Below, piece after piece: positions 7,986-14,444 of a stretch of 26,554 bases of DNA (position 1 is its first letter; the number at the start of each line of letters is the position of its first letter). A program made the translations under genes and the position numbers. The stretch is from a virus. The stretch covers positions 1 to 26,554 of IMG/VR virus record IMGVR_UViG_3300025154_000350. One strand, 5' to 3'. Under the pieces are notes generated by a model. It searched no databases and was not told where the DNA came from. It saw only the letters and a program-made list of their open reading frames with translations.

Positions 7986-8092
7986 GACACGATCACAGCC
8001 ACGATCAGAAAGAACACGGTATCAAACAGGATGCAGATCAAGCATCCTTGCATGGAACAGGGTACTCCGGGCGTCTCTAGATCGCCGTTCAT
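7970..8092 (-). CDS. Small membrane protein (40 aa) coupled to the endolysin gene; candidate holin-like peptide
   Basis: The ATG at 8092-8090 overlaps the endolysin stop as ATGA and the frame ends at TGA 7972-7970, where it overlaps the next gene. The product has a short polar N-terminus with three cysteines (CSMQGCLIC) and a C-terminal hydrophobic segment, ILFDTVFFLIVAVIVSWIL (about 21-39), long enough to span the membrane once. Because holins or lysis accessory proteins often neighbour the endolysin, a lysis role is possible. It is much smaller than classical holins and there is no homology evidence. Confidence 0.5.
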   Translation of the reverse strand: MNGDLETPGVPCSMQGCLICILFDTVFFLIVAVIVSWILK

Positions 8093-9168
8093 TGTCCCAA
8101 CTCCGAGATCAGGCTGTCAATATAAGCCTTCACTTTTTTAAGCGCGTCGATCACGTCTTCAACATTGTTGATAGGCGGGACAGGCGGCGGGGTGATAGTG
8201 TCGTGCAGGACATACTGGTTGGACACATATCCTGCAAGCGGGTAGTCAATTCTAGACCACCAGATACCCGCCAGGACTGTACCGGTCACATTGATGCGCG
8301 TGCCAGTTGGCAGCGTCTTGATAATTGTGCCTACAGTGGAGGCTATGGATCTGACGTTCAGGTTTACGGTCGTTTGTGCGTTCGTGATCGCGGGCATTGG
8401 TTCCTCTGTTGGTGGTTGAGCGACCACCTCGCCAAATAAAAGAGTAAAGTTTTCATCACTACAAATATTTATGTCGATGTGCTTCTGCCAATAGGTAAGT
8501 TGGTCCAAGTATGGGAACCAGGTCAATGCCTGCCACAAATTGACGGTCGTTACTCCGAGAGGGTTGGGCGGCCAATAATTATTGATCTTCTCCATGATCT
8601 TGCGCAGGCTTGAGACTGGAATTGTTGGGATCTCTTTGTCCCACTCCGCACCCAGAGAACGGATGTAATTCTGATACCAGGTGAAAGGCTTAACGTAGTA
8701 AGCGCTCCAATAAGGCGCGGTGTTGATCCATAGGTATGCTTTGGGGATGTAGGTATTGAGCACCCACCCGCCCGAGTAGTTACCAACTATCTTATTGGGG
8801 AAGGCGTCACGCATGTAAGCAAACACCGTCTTATAGAACGCGTTCAGGGTGTCAGGAGAAATTACATTTCCGGAACTAAAATACTTTGTCTCTTCAATAT
8901 CCACCCAGACCGAGAGGCAGTCGGGGTATTCATTGACCAGAACCTCAAATAACTCACACTGTGATTTGACCGCCAGTCCGGGGTAATAATAAAAATAAAA
9001 ACCGAACGGCAGCCCCAGCTCCCGACACCACTTGACGAAGGTTGGCAGCATGTCATCCTCAGAATGTGCCGCGCCCGCCCGGATGATCACGCCGTCAATG
9101 TCAAGTAATTTGAATTTCTCGAGGGTGTAGGTGTCTTGGTAAACTGAAACGTCGGCTATGATTCGCAT
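8089..9168 (-). CDS. Endolysin: GH25 muramidase with bacterial SH3 domain
   Basis: This 359-residue protein hydrolyses peptidoglycan glycan strands to release progeny. The GH25 domain (about 1-246) shows IADVSVYQ with Asp6, DGVIIRAG, GFYFYYYP, and VWVDIEE with Asp90 and Glu92 as the D-x-E catalytic pair, and it closes with the KHIDINI segment at 229-235. A bacterial SH3 wall-binding domain follows at about 266-321 (VNLNVRS, then GIWWSRIDYPLAGYVSNQYVL in two parts). After a Pro-rich linker a short helix (335-359) may oligomerise. There is no signal peptide, so release needs a holin. GGAGG lies 9 nt before the ATG. It is unusual for being in the early minus-strand operon. Confidence 0.9.
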   Translation of the reverse strand: MRIIADVSVYQDTYTLEKFKLLDIDGVIIRAGAAHSEDDMLPTFVKWCRELGLPFGFYFYYYPGLAVKSQCELFEVLVNEYPDCLSVWVDIEETKYFSSGNVISPDTLNAFYKTVFAYMRDAFPNKIVGNYSGGWVLNTYIPKAYLWINTAPYWSAYYVKPFTWYQNYIRSLGAEWDKEIPTIPVSSLRKIMEKINNYWPPNPLGVTTVNLWQALTWFPYLDQLTYWQKHIDINICSDENFTLLFGEVVAQPPTEEPMPAITNAQTTVNLNVRSIASTVGTIIKTLPTGTRINVTGTVLAGIWWSRIDYPLAGYVSNQYVLHDTITPPPVPPINNVEDVIDALKKVKAYIDSLISELGQ

Positions 9169-9174
9169 GTTATC

Positions 9175-9366
9175 CTACCTCCAAGTAGAGGTACTGCCCC
9201 ACAACCAACCGCGCTCTGGTGACCTGCGATAATAATTTTCGTATTTTTTGATCGCGGTTTCGATGGTCTCCTCCCTGTCCAGTGAGTAGCACCTGAGCTT
9301 CTCGGGCGCTGGTAATTCCCGTCCGTCTTTTATATTTGTGATGTTGATCGCTACTGTGTCGGTCAT
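9175..9366 (-). CDS. Hypothetical small protein (63 aa)
   Basis: The ATG at 9366 overlaps the preceding stop as ATGA, which selects this frame over a longer frame (9170-9403) whose start lies deep in the upstream gene. The product is soluble and begins with a beta-like TVAINITNIKDGRELP segment followed by CYSLDREETIETAIKKYENYYRR in two parts and a Trp-rich end (GWLWGSTSTWR). It ends just before the endolysin and carries the endolysin's Shine-Dalgarno in its last codons, so the two are coupled. I do not recognise the family. Confidence 0.55.
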   Translation of the reverse strand: MTDTVAINITNIKDGRELPAPEKLRCYSLDREETIETAIKKYENYYRRSPERGWLWGSTSTWR

Positions 9367-9680
9367 GCGTCTTCTCCCATGATAATTTCGGCAGCATCTT
9401 CAAGCTGATTTTCCAGTTCTGCTATGCGTTCACGTTGGGTTGCGTTCAAAAGCGCAAGCTCGTTGTTTGCTATTATATATTGCCCGAATTGCATGTGGAG
9501 TTTCGTGTCATTGTCTTCCAGTTTTTTGATACGCTCATAAAGTTCGGCTAATTCCTCCGCCGCACTTGTGGCTGTTGCACTAAAATCGTCATCATACGCC
9601 GCAACAATACATTTTTCAATTGACCCTTCAAGTACTCCCGCCTGATGTTTTGACAATAAAACATTTATCTCGCTCATCAT
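9363..9680 (-). CDS. Small acidic coiled-coil protein, unknown
   Basis: This 105-residue protein has GGAGG 6 nt before its ATG, which overlaps the preceding stop as ATGA. After an N-terminal 35 residues, two helical stretches with heptad character follow (EELAELYERIKKLEDND at about 42-58 and RERIAELENQLEDAAEII near the end). It is strongly acidic. It resembles the other small coiled-coil protein at 7431-7736 in general type but not in sequence. Nothing in its motifs shows a function. Confidence 0.55.
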   Translation of the reverse strand: MMSEINVLLSKHQAGVLEGSIEKCIVAAYDDDFSATATSAAEELAELYERIKKLEDNDTKLHMQFGQYIIANNELALLNATQRERIAELENQLEDAAEIIMGEDA

Positions 9681-9904
9681 TCCTTGCCTCCTCTTGATCT
9701 CTCCATCGACAATTTAGCGTGCAAGTTCTGCGGCACGCACTCGCAGAATATCAGCCTGCCAAACTCCTGCTGTGTTGGGTGCAATTCACGGCGCAGCCAG
9801 CCCGTACCTTTGCAGACTGTACAATTAAACTTGCCCGGGCTTCCCGGCTGCCACAGGCTCCAGGATGGTATCTGCGATTGCCAGTCGTGGATGTAGATGG
9901 TCAT
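9677..9904 (-). CDS. Small zinc-binding protein with DnaJ-like CxxCxGxG motif
   Basis: The chosen start, ATG 9904, overlaps the methyltransferase-like gene's stop as ATGA and has GGGGAG 7 nt upstream; an ATG at 9919 would bury that site inside the gene. The 75-residue product contains C28-T-V-C31-K-G-T-G and later C54-E-C56, a plausible four-cysteine zinc site like one repeat of a DnaJ zinc finger. The N-terminus is Trp-rich (HDWQSQIPSWSLWQPG). Such small zinc proteins are frequent in phage early regions, where they may bind nucleic acid or proteins; the exact role is unknown. Confidence 0.6.
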   Translation of the reverse strand: MTIYIHDWQSQIPSWSLWQPGSPGKFNCTVCKGTGWLRRELHPTQQEFGRLIFCECVPQNLHAKLSMERSRGGKE

Positions 9905-10518
9905 TTTATATCTCCCCATTGACTTGCCATCGCGTCTGCTATTCCCTGAAAGGTACGGCTTCTTTCGTGTCCACTTCTGTGTTTTCCTTCTGTAAAATAC
10001 CGTTTCTTTTTTCTTAGTGTGTTGCTAATGGTAAAAGGCTCTGGTTTTTTTGTATGGGTTTTTTCTTCAAAGAACGTGTCCTGTTCTGAATGGATAAGAA
10101 GCGGCAAGTTTTTTAACCACAACCAGGTTGTTTTTATATCCTCGTTTCCAAAATAATAGGGTTGAATTTCTTGAGAATATTTTGCAATAGTAGGACTGGC
10201 ACAACCTTTTGGGTTTTCAACGCATATTTTGTCAATAGGAGCTTCCCATAATTGCCTAAAAAAATCCAACGCATCAAGTCTTAATTTACACCTGCCTGGT
10301 TTATTCCAATGTGCTGTTCCGGCATAGCTAATATAAGTGCACGGTGGATGCGCTATCATCAAATCCCAACCATCCTTTATTATTTCCAAGACATCCCCTT
10401 GTAAATGCTGTCCTGGTATCTCGGTTGGCAATAGATCGCAACTCCACGCATCATGCCCTCGTTTTGCAAATGCCTCTCTGACTATTCCGCTAAACTCACA
10501 TGCAACCAACACTTTCAT
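9901..10518 (-). CDS. DNA cytosine-methyltransferase-like protein (phage type, atypical motifs)
   Basis: This 205-residue protein starts with the SAM-binding-like VLVACEFSGIVREAFAKRG and has DLMIAHPPCTYIS at 52-64 in the place of the cytosine-C5 methyltransferase motif IV Pro-Cys, and ENPKG at 101-105 in the place of the ENV motif VI. The C-terminal SRTFQGIADAMASQWG matches the end of the same phage family. The expected Gln after Pro-Cys is Thr and the target recognition region is very short, so activity on DNA cytosine is uncertain. It may protect phage DNA from restriction or make the 5-methylcytosine that a downstream modification pathway needs (see the glycosyltransferase at 18962). The gene is more AT-rich than its neighbours. 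Confidence 0.65.
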   Translation of the reverse strand: MKVLVACEFSGIVREAFAKRGHDAWSCDLLPTEIPGQHLQGDVLEIIKDGWDLMIAHPPCTYISYAGTAHWNKPGRCKLRLDALDFFRQLWEAPIDKICVENPKGCASPTIAKYSQEIQPYYFGNEDIKTTWLWLKNLPLLIHSEQDTFFEEKTHTKKPEPFTISNTLRKKKRYFTEGKHRSGHERSRTFQGIADAMASQWGDIK

Positions 10519-11111
10519 AATCTGCCTTTGCCTCCGAATTTATCAGCCAGCATTTTTATATCTGCTTTGGTTTGTTCTTCCATCGCCCTGTTGTCATAGT
10601 CTGTCAATGCCGGATGCTGCAAGGTCTCATCCCTGACCTGCTCGATAACTTCTTCATAAATTTTTAGGAAGCGCATCCTGGTAAAATCCTCTTTCCCGTT
10701 CTCTATCTCCAGACAGATTTGCGGGAAGCCACCCATGCGCCTTAGCGTCTCTCTTGTGGACGGGTGGTCCAGGATCGGAGAGCTGCCACCGCCTGATAAA
10801 TTGCCGGCAGGCATGCGCACTATTGATTCTCTGCACTCCGCCCAAACCGCGCTGCCTGTCTCAAGTCCGGTATTCTTTACACGCATCCCGGCAACCTTGC
10901 CACGTATCTCACCTGGGGATGGTGCAAAGGCGCGTCCGCTTTCAAGGCAGCAGGATTTGACTGCGAGCTGCAGTTCCTGGTATGGTACATCACCCAACAG
11001 ATCCTCTAACACGTCAATGGTTGTTAATCCACCCTCGATGATCGGGTTGTAGTTTGGAAATGCCAGTTTGATATACGCCACAATATTCGTTATGTCATTA
11101 CGCGTTGCCAT
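10515..11111 (-). CDS. Probable helicase loader / replication accessory protein (G39P-like)
   Basis: This 198-residue protein has GGAGGTGATCG before the ATG and overlaps the replisome organizer gene by 14 bp. The N-terminal 75 residues (YIKLAFPNYNP, then VLEDLLGDVPYQELQLAVKS, then FAPSPGEIRGKV) follow the pattern of phage replicative helicase loader/inhibitor proteins of the G39P type, a small helical domain that delivers hexameric helicase to the origin. The C-terminal half is charged and disordered-looking. Its direct neighbour is the predicted initiator, the usual pair in phages that recruit the host helicase. No helicase or polymerase is in the window, consistent with use of host replication enzymes. 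Confidence 0.6.
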   Translation of the reverse strand: MATRNDITNIVAYIKLAFPNYNPIIEGGLTTIDVLEDLLGDVPYQELQLAVKSCCLESGRAFAPSPGEIRGKVAGMRVKNTGLETGSAVWAECRESIVRMPAGNLSGGGSSPILDHPSTRETLRRMGGFPQICLEIENGKEDFTRMRFLKIYEEVIEQVRDETLQHPALTDYDNRAMEEQTKADIKMLADKFGGKGRL

Positions 11112-11841
11112 CGATCACCTCCGGTACTCTAAGTTTATTAAGCTTCGTGAAAAAGTCCTCGTTACTGTCTTTCTTTCCTGGCTTGCTCTGCCCTTGCTTC
11201 CAATTCTTCGCCGCCGTCTCCATACTGTCCATCAGCCCCATGCGGTTGGTCATGTTGATCTCTTTCTTCTCAGCCCATTCTGCGATACGTTGCGCTTGCT
11301 CGAACCCGACCGATTCAACCAGGGCGATCCATCGTTTTTGTTCTCTCTGATTATTGAAGTTCCCGAAGTGAGCAAAAAATTCAGCATCCGTTGGTGATTT
11401 TGATGATGTTGCCGTATTATTATTAATCTTTTCTATATCTTCCTCTGTATCTTCCTCTGTATCTCCATCACGTTTCGTTGCATCATCGTTTCCGTTGCGT
11501 TCCGTGTAGATACTTTTTTGTTTCACAATCCTGTGTTGTCGTGACCTTTCTGTTGATGGTACAGGTGCTTGACGTTCTGAAAACTTGCGGATCATAATAC
11601 CTTCTTCACATTCAACTAGAAAATTGATGGCTGCCAATTCATTCTTGACACTAAACCACCAATCAACGTCACGCCTGGTATAAAAGCAAACATCTTCTAA
11701 ACTTGGGATTACTCCATCACTACCGATCTTCTTACACAGTAACATCAATTCATACATTCCAACCCTTGCAGCATCAGATAACTTGTAATACTTCGGGTCG
11801 TCTAGGATCTCGACATATAATTTCAACCAGTAACCTGCCAT
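11098..11841 (-). CDS. Replisome organizer / replication initiator-like protein (winged-helix N-terminus)
   Basis: The start is ATG 11841, 5 nt after AAGGTGG; a GTG at 11850 is in frame but overlaps that site. The 247-residue product begins with WLKLYVEILDDPKYYKLSD and a following helix-rich segment ending in DVCFYTRRDV, the pattern of phage replisome organizer and DnaD-type N-terminal winged helices. A low-complexity acidic/Asn-rich linker (about 110-145) separates it from a C-terminal helical domain (REQKRWIALVESVGFEQAQRIAEWAEKK in two parts). It is the first gene behind the strong promoter and structured leader at 11864-11996, so its expression is probably regulated there. It likely binds the phage origin and recruits the loader encoded next. 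Confidence 0.65.
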   Translation of the reverse strand: MAGYWLKLYVEILDDPKYYKLSDAARVGMYELMLLCKKIGSDGVIPSLEDVCFYTRRDVDWWFSVKNELAAINFLVECEEGIMIRKFSERQAPVPSTERSRQHRIVKQKSIYTERNGNDDATKRDGDTEEDTEEDIEKINNNTATSSKSPTDAEFFAHFGNFNNQREQKRWIALVESVGFEQAQRIAEWAEKKEINMTNRMGLMDSMETAAKNWKQGQSKPGKKDSNEDFFTKLNKLRVPEVIDGNA

Positions 11842-11863
11842 AAATACCACCTTGTAAAAAGAA

Positions 11864-11962
11864 ACCTCGCTACAACATTTTGCTCTACCTTGTCACAGGT
11901 TCGAGAAGTTGTTGTTATAGCGAGGTGTCTTTAGAGCAAAAAACTTCTTGAACCCTGTGACA
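11864..11962 (-). promoter_or_regulatory. Structured 5' leader with three interlocked inverted repeats (c-b-a-c'-b'-a')
   Basis: Read on the minus strand, block c (11962-11942), block b (11941-11932) and block a (11926-11913) are followed by the reverse complements c' (11910-11891), b' (11887-11878) and a' (11877-11864). c/c' pair over about 20 bp with one mismatch and one bulge, b/b' over 10 bp perfectly, a/a' over 13 of 14 positions. Because the order is the same in both halves, the three helices cross one another and cannot all form in a plain secondary structure, so pseudoknots or a switch are implied. The transcript from the promoter at 11968-11996 would start at about 11961-11963, within a base of block c, and a' ends 10 nt before the Shine-Dalgarno of the replisome organizer gene. 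Confidence 0.7.
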
Positions 11963-11967
11963 TATTT

Positions 11968-11996
11968 AGTATATAACTTTCCGCACCCAATGTCAA
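11968..11996 (-). promoter_or_regulatory. Strong sigma-70/sigma-A-type promoter for the replication genes
   Basis: On the minus strand the -35 TTGACA (11996-11991, perfect consensus) is followed by exactly 17 bp and the -10 TATACT (11973-11968). It starts 3 bp after the stop codon of the membrane-protein gene at 12000. The predicted start site is near 11962, exactly where the interlocked leader begins. Confidence 0.8.
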
Positions 11997-11999
11997 GCA

Positions 12000-12299
12000 T
12001 CAAATCAAGATCCCAATTATGTAGATATTATTTACCACCGGGTACAGGGACACCAGGCAGGGCAGCCAGTACGCAGGAACCAGCCGTCTCAGCGCCGGGA
12101 TGTTTATTGGATATTCCAACACGCCCGTAAAAAAGGTTATCCACATCAGCTTGATCAGGTACGCTCTCCACATCGGCATACTGGAAAATATAGGGTTGCC
12201 TTCGATCATGCCGAAGTAAGACAGCCCGACCATAGTTGTCAGGATGTCAAGCATTTCGAGGAGTAGGAATAACTTGGTGAAGTTACGTAGTTTAAGCAT
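12000..12299 (-). CDS. Multi-pass membrane protein, DUF5658-like
   Basis: The ATG at 12299 overlaps the methyltransferase stop as TGATG. The 99-residue product has an N-terminal segment LLLEMLDILTTMVGLSYFGMIEGNPIF in which the LDxLTT then GxxEGNP pattern matches the small membrane family DUF5658, followed by two or three further hydrophobic stretches (YLIKLMWITFFTGVLEYP, WLPCLVSLYPVVNNIYIIGIL). The function of the family is not known. Its place between DNA modification and replication genes gives no clear clue; a membrane role in superinfection exclusion is one possibility. Confidence 0.6.
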   Translation of the reverse strand: MLKLRNFTKLFLLLEMLDILTTMVGLSYFGMIEGNPIFSSMPMWRAYLIKLMWITFFTGVLEYPINIPALRRLVPAYWLPCLVSLYPVVNNIYIIGILI

Positions 12300-12811
12300 C
12301 AAACTTGCTCCAAGTCCTGCCAGAATGTTAATTCTTTCCCAATATTTAAACCATTAGTAAACCATGCGGTTGCAAACCATGACCCAGAACCCTCACCAGA
12401 TGGGGTTTTAAAATTAACTCTTTTTGGAAGAAATATAATCTCTAAGCCATTCTCCCTAAATAAGTTTTGTCTCGTAGTGGTTTCAAGAGTTGTCAACGGC
12501 AGCAATAATGCAAACGGCAATCCTGTCTCGTAGCACCTTTCAAGGAATTTATTTTTTATTGTGTAGGGTGGATTTGTTATAATGCTCGTAACCCCATCTG
12601 GAATATCACAAGTGATAAAATCTGTTCCTGTCATTAAGTCAGTACCGATTGTCTCGATATAATAAGATAATCCCTTGACTAAGTTACCATCCCCGCAAGC
12701 ACACTCCCAAACAATACCATCTGGAATATATTGGATAAGTGGATTAAGAACCCATGCCGGCGTTTGAAAATCGTTGCTGTGCCCTTGCTGCATAGTAGTT
12801 GGTTTTGTCAT
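12299..12811 (-). CDS. Phage DNA adenine (N6) methyltransferase
   Basis: The start is placed at ATG 12811, two bases past the upstream stop with AGGAG 10 nt before it; ATG 12838 would add nine residues and overlap the neighbour. The 170-residue protein carries the SAM-binding motif I as WECACGDGNLV (35-45) and the catalytic motif IV NPPY at 80-83 (SIITNPPYTIKNKF), in the order I then IV. Its small size fits phage amino-methyltransferases of the Dam type. It would transfer a methyl group from SAM to adenine N6 in DNA, most likely to evade host restriction; a paired nuclease-like gene lies directly upstream at 12813-13292. The gene is AT-rich compared with its surroundings. Confidence 0.8.
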   Translation of the reverse strand: MTKPTTMQQGHSNDFQTPAWVLNPLIQYIPDGIVWECACGDGNLVKGLSYYIETIGTDLMTGTDFITCDIPDGVTSIITNPPYTIKNKFLERCYETGLPFALLLPLTTLETTTRQNLFRENGLEIIFLPKRVNFKTPSGEGSGSWFATAWFTNGLNIGKELTFWQDLEQV

Positions 12812-12812
12812 A

Positions 12813-13292
12813 TCAATACATCTCCTGGTACAACTCATCCTGCCTTGCCGAATACACCGCCGTCCTTTGCCTTGTGCTCGCGTCGATCCTGCCCGGTCTC
12901 AGCAGATCATCAGCCCGCATGTACCCGCAGAATAAATAGACAGGGAGGCGACCGACAAGCAGCACGAAATAATCTGGTTTCGTTCTCCATTCCTTGATAG
13001 CCTTCGCTTGCAGACGGGCATCCATCCTGAGCGAATGTTTCACGTCAATGCGCCGCCCGTTTACAATGGCATCGTAGGGTGCGAAGTGTCTGGGGTTCAT
13101 GTCCGGCGCGGCTCTTGTCATCCGGCAAAATGCGACCTCGGCGCCGAATGAATTAATCTCATGCTCCAGCCGATCACCTGCGAAGTAAGGCGAATAACCA
13201 GCCTGAACCTGCTGACAATATTGCACCCGCAGGCTGGCGATCCGCTTCACCTCGGTAATGTCGTGCTGATCCAGGCTGATAAGTTGTGTCAT
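12813..13292 (-). CDS. PD-(D/E)XK nuclease-like protein
   Basis: This 159-residue protein has Glu52 in FGAEVAFCR, Asp74 in PYDAIVNGR and the motif IDVKHS with Asp83 and Lys85, then the core strand-like DYFVLLVG (107-114). This E, D, D-x-K order with a following hydrophobic strand is the PD-(D/E)XK fold used by restriction, resolving and repair nucleases. The ATG follows the upstream TAA directly, and only a weak CGGAAC stands before it. It may act in phage DNA processing or host DNA degradation. As it directly precedes an adenine methyltransferase, the two could also form a small restriction-modification-like pair, but that is inference. Confidence 0.6.
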   Translation of the reverse strand: MTQLISLDQHDITEVKRIASLRVQYCQQVQAGYSPYFAGDRLEHEINSFGAEVAFCRMTRAAPDMNPRHFAPYDAIVNGRRIDVKHSLRMDARLQAKAIKEWRTKPDYFVLLVGRLPVYLFCGYMRADDLLRPGRIDASTRQRTAVYSARQDELYQEMY

Positions 13293-13706
13293 TTATTGTT
13301 CCGAAGTCATAGTAAGTTCTTTGACTTCAAACCTCATGGTTGACTGGCGGCTTTCAAAATACGCAGTAATTGGTTTATCCCTTGTGGATAGCATACCCAG
13401 AGAGCGCGCCTTGATATTATTATCTTCGGTCACGCGTGCCTGCACAGAGATATTCACTTGCAAAGTTTTGTGGTCTGTCTTGACCGATTGCACCCAACAA
13501 TCAATCGTAGTTGACAGATCCTCGTCCCCATCTTTTTCGTGAATTTTTAGAGAGCAAGGTACTTCATTCCTGGCTAACCCACCGAGATTTTCCCGTTCAA
13601 ATTCAGCATCGTCGACAGACGAAGCTATGGATATTTTTATTTCATCATCTGCCCAGTTTGTTGTAACTGTTTTGATGTACCCATTTAGTACGATTTTTTC
13701 AAACAT
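13293..13706 (-). CDS. Hypothetical beta-rich protein
   Basis: This 137-residue protein has AAAAGGAG 6 nt before the ATG. It is rich in short alternating strand-like segments (IVLNGYIKTVTTNW, LQVNISVQARV, STMRFEVKELTM) with many charged residues and contains two cysteines (PCSLKI and DCWVQS). No motif I recognise is present. It sits between the nuclease-like gene and the small membrane protein in the early operon. A DNA- or protein-binding role is possible but not shown. Confidence 0.5.
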   Translation of the reverse strand: MFEKIVLNGYIKTVTTNWADDEIKISIASSVDDAEFERENLGGLARNEVPCSLKIHEKDGDEDLSTTIDCWVQSVKTDHKTLQVNISVQARVTEDNNIKARSLGMLSTRDKPITAYFESRQSTMRFEVKELTMTSEQ

Positions 13707-13724
13707 TAGTATCTCCTTTTAAAT

Positions 13725-13814
13725 TTATTCCTGCTGCCCGCGCACATACCAGCCAGCGGCGAAACCAGCGAACACACAAATAAAGATCATGGCAAATAAC
13801 CAAGGGGGGATCAT
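13725..13814 (-). CDS. Tiny single-pass membrane protein (29 aa)
   Basis: The ATG at 13814-13812 overlaps the pentapeptide gene's stop as ATGA and the frame ends at TAA 13727-13725. The 29-residue product starts MIPPWLFAMIFICVFAGFAA, a membrane span of about 17 residues, then WYVRGQQE, a short basic-then-polar tail. Stop-start coupling and a clean hydrophobic core favour a real gene, but the shortness makes it easy to mistake chance for coding. No function can be assigned. Confidence 0.45.
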   Translation of the reverse strand: MIPPWLFAMIFICVFAGFAAGWYVRGQQE

Positions 13815-14443
13815 GTCTGCTCCTCGATAATCTTTGCTGACAGTTTGACCATCGCCTCGTAGTTGGACTTCAACCCGTATTTCAGGCGAATGGCTGCTAC
13901 GGTATTTTTTAGGTTCTCCTCACTGCAACCCAGGCGGATTACTGCCTTGCCGTCTTTATCCAGCCATGCGTAACCAATACGCTTTGTTTCGCCGATTGGA
14001 CCAAAAGACATTATTCCGTCGGCTTCGTACAGGTTGGCTCCGCTCAGGTTGGCTCCGCGCAGGTCGGCTCCGCTCAGGTTGGCTCCGCGCAGGTCGGCTT
14101 CGTACAGGTTGGCTCCGCTCAGGTCGGCTCCGCTCAGGTTGGCTCCGCGCAGGTCGGCTTCGTACAGGTTGGCTCCGCTCAGGTTGGCTCCGCGCAGGTC
14201 GGCTCCGCGCAGGTCGGCTCCGTACAGGTTGGCTCCGTACAGGTTGGCTCCGTACAGGTTGGCTCCGCGCAGGTCGGCTCCGCGCAGGTCGGCTCCGTAC
14301 AGGTTGGCTCCGTACAGGTTGGCTCCGTACAGGTTGGCTCCGCCCAGGTTGGCTTCGCCCAGGTCGGCTCTGGAACCGCCTTCCTCGTCACATAGCCATT
14401 TGATATGCAGGTCTAAGATATTTTTGATCTCGTTTGCGTTCAT
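13811..14443 (-). CDS. Pentapeptide repeat protein
   Basis: This 210-residue protein has 24 N-terminal residues, then 23 uninterrupted pentapeptides of the form A(N/D)LXX (about residues 26-140), such as ANLYG, ADLRG and ANLSG, and a C-terminal globular tail (IMSFGPIGETKRIGYAWLD and beyond). Pentapeptide repeats fold as a right-handed quadrilateral beta-helix about the width of DNA; members such as Qnr and MfpA bind DNA gyrase as DNA mimics. With 23 repeats this helix would have nearly six coils. A gyrase- or nuclease-targeting role is inferred from fold only. The coding DNA is extremely repetitive, so copy number is probably variable. Confidence 0.88.
   Translation of the reverse strand: MNANEIKNILDLHIKWLCDEEGGSRADLGEANLGGANLYGANLYGANLYGADLRGADLRGANLYGANLYGANLYGADLRGADLRGANLSGANLYEADLRGANLSGADLSGANLYEADLRGANLSGADLRGANLSGANLYEADGIMSFGPIGETKRIGYAWLDKDGKAVIRLGCSEENLKNTVAAIRLKYGLKSNYEAMVKLSAKIIEEQT
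14024..14368 (-). repeat. 23 tandem 15-bp repeats encoding pentapeptides
   Basis: The 345 bp are exactly 23 units of 15 bp, with almost identical codon use (GCCAACCTG or GCCGACCTG plus two variable codons). A second-order repeat of 75 bp (three ANLYG then two ADLRG units) occurs twice in succession. The repeats leave long open frames on both strands, which are by-products of the period and low codon diversity. Confidence 0.92.
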
Positions 14444-14444
14444 C

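Noticed and set aside
7637-8439. Plus-strand frames opposite the lysin and small genes
   Set aside because: They are basic, Arg/His-rich shadows of minus genes, without binding sites or coupling.
9170-9403. Longer minus frame overlapping the 63-residue gene
   Set aside because: Its start lies inside the upstream gene and it lacks coupling or a binding site; the 9175-9366 frame has the ATGA overlap.
11891-11910. GGTTCGA resembling the tRNA T-loop
   Set aside because: No acceptor stem or D and anticodon arms can be drawn; it belongs to the interlocked-repeat leader.
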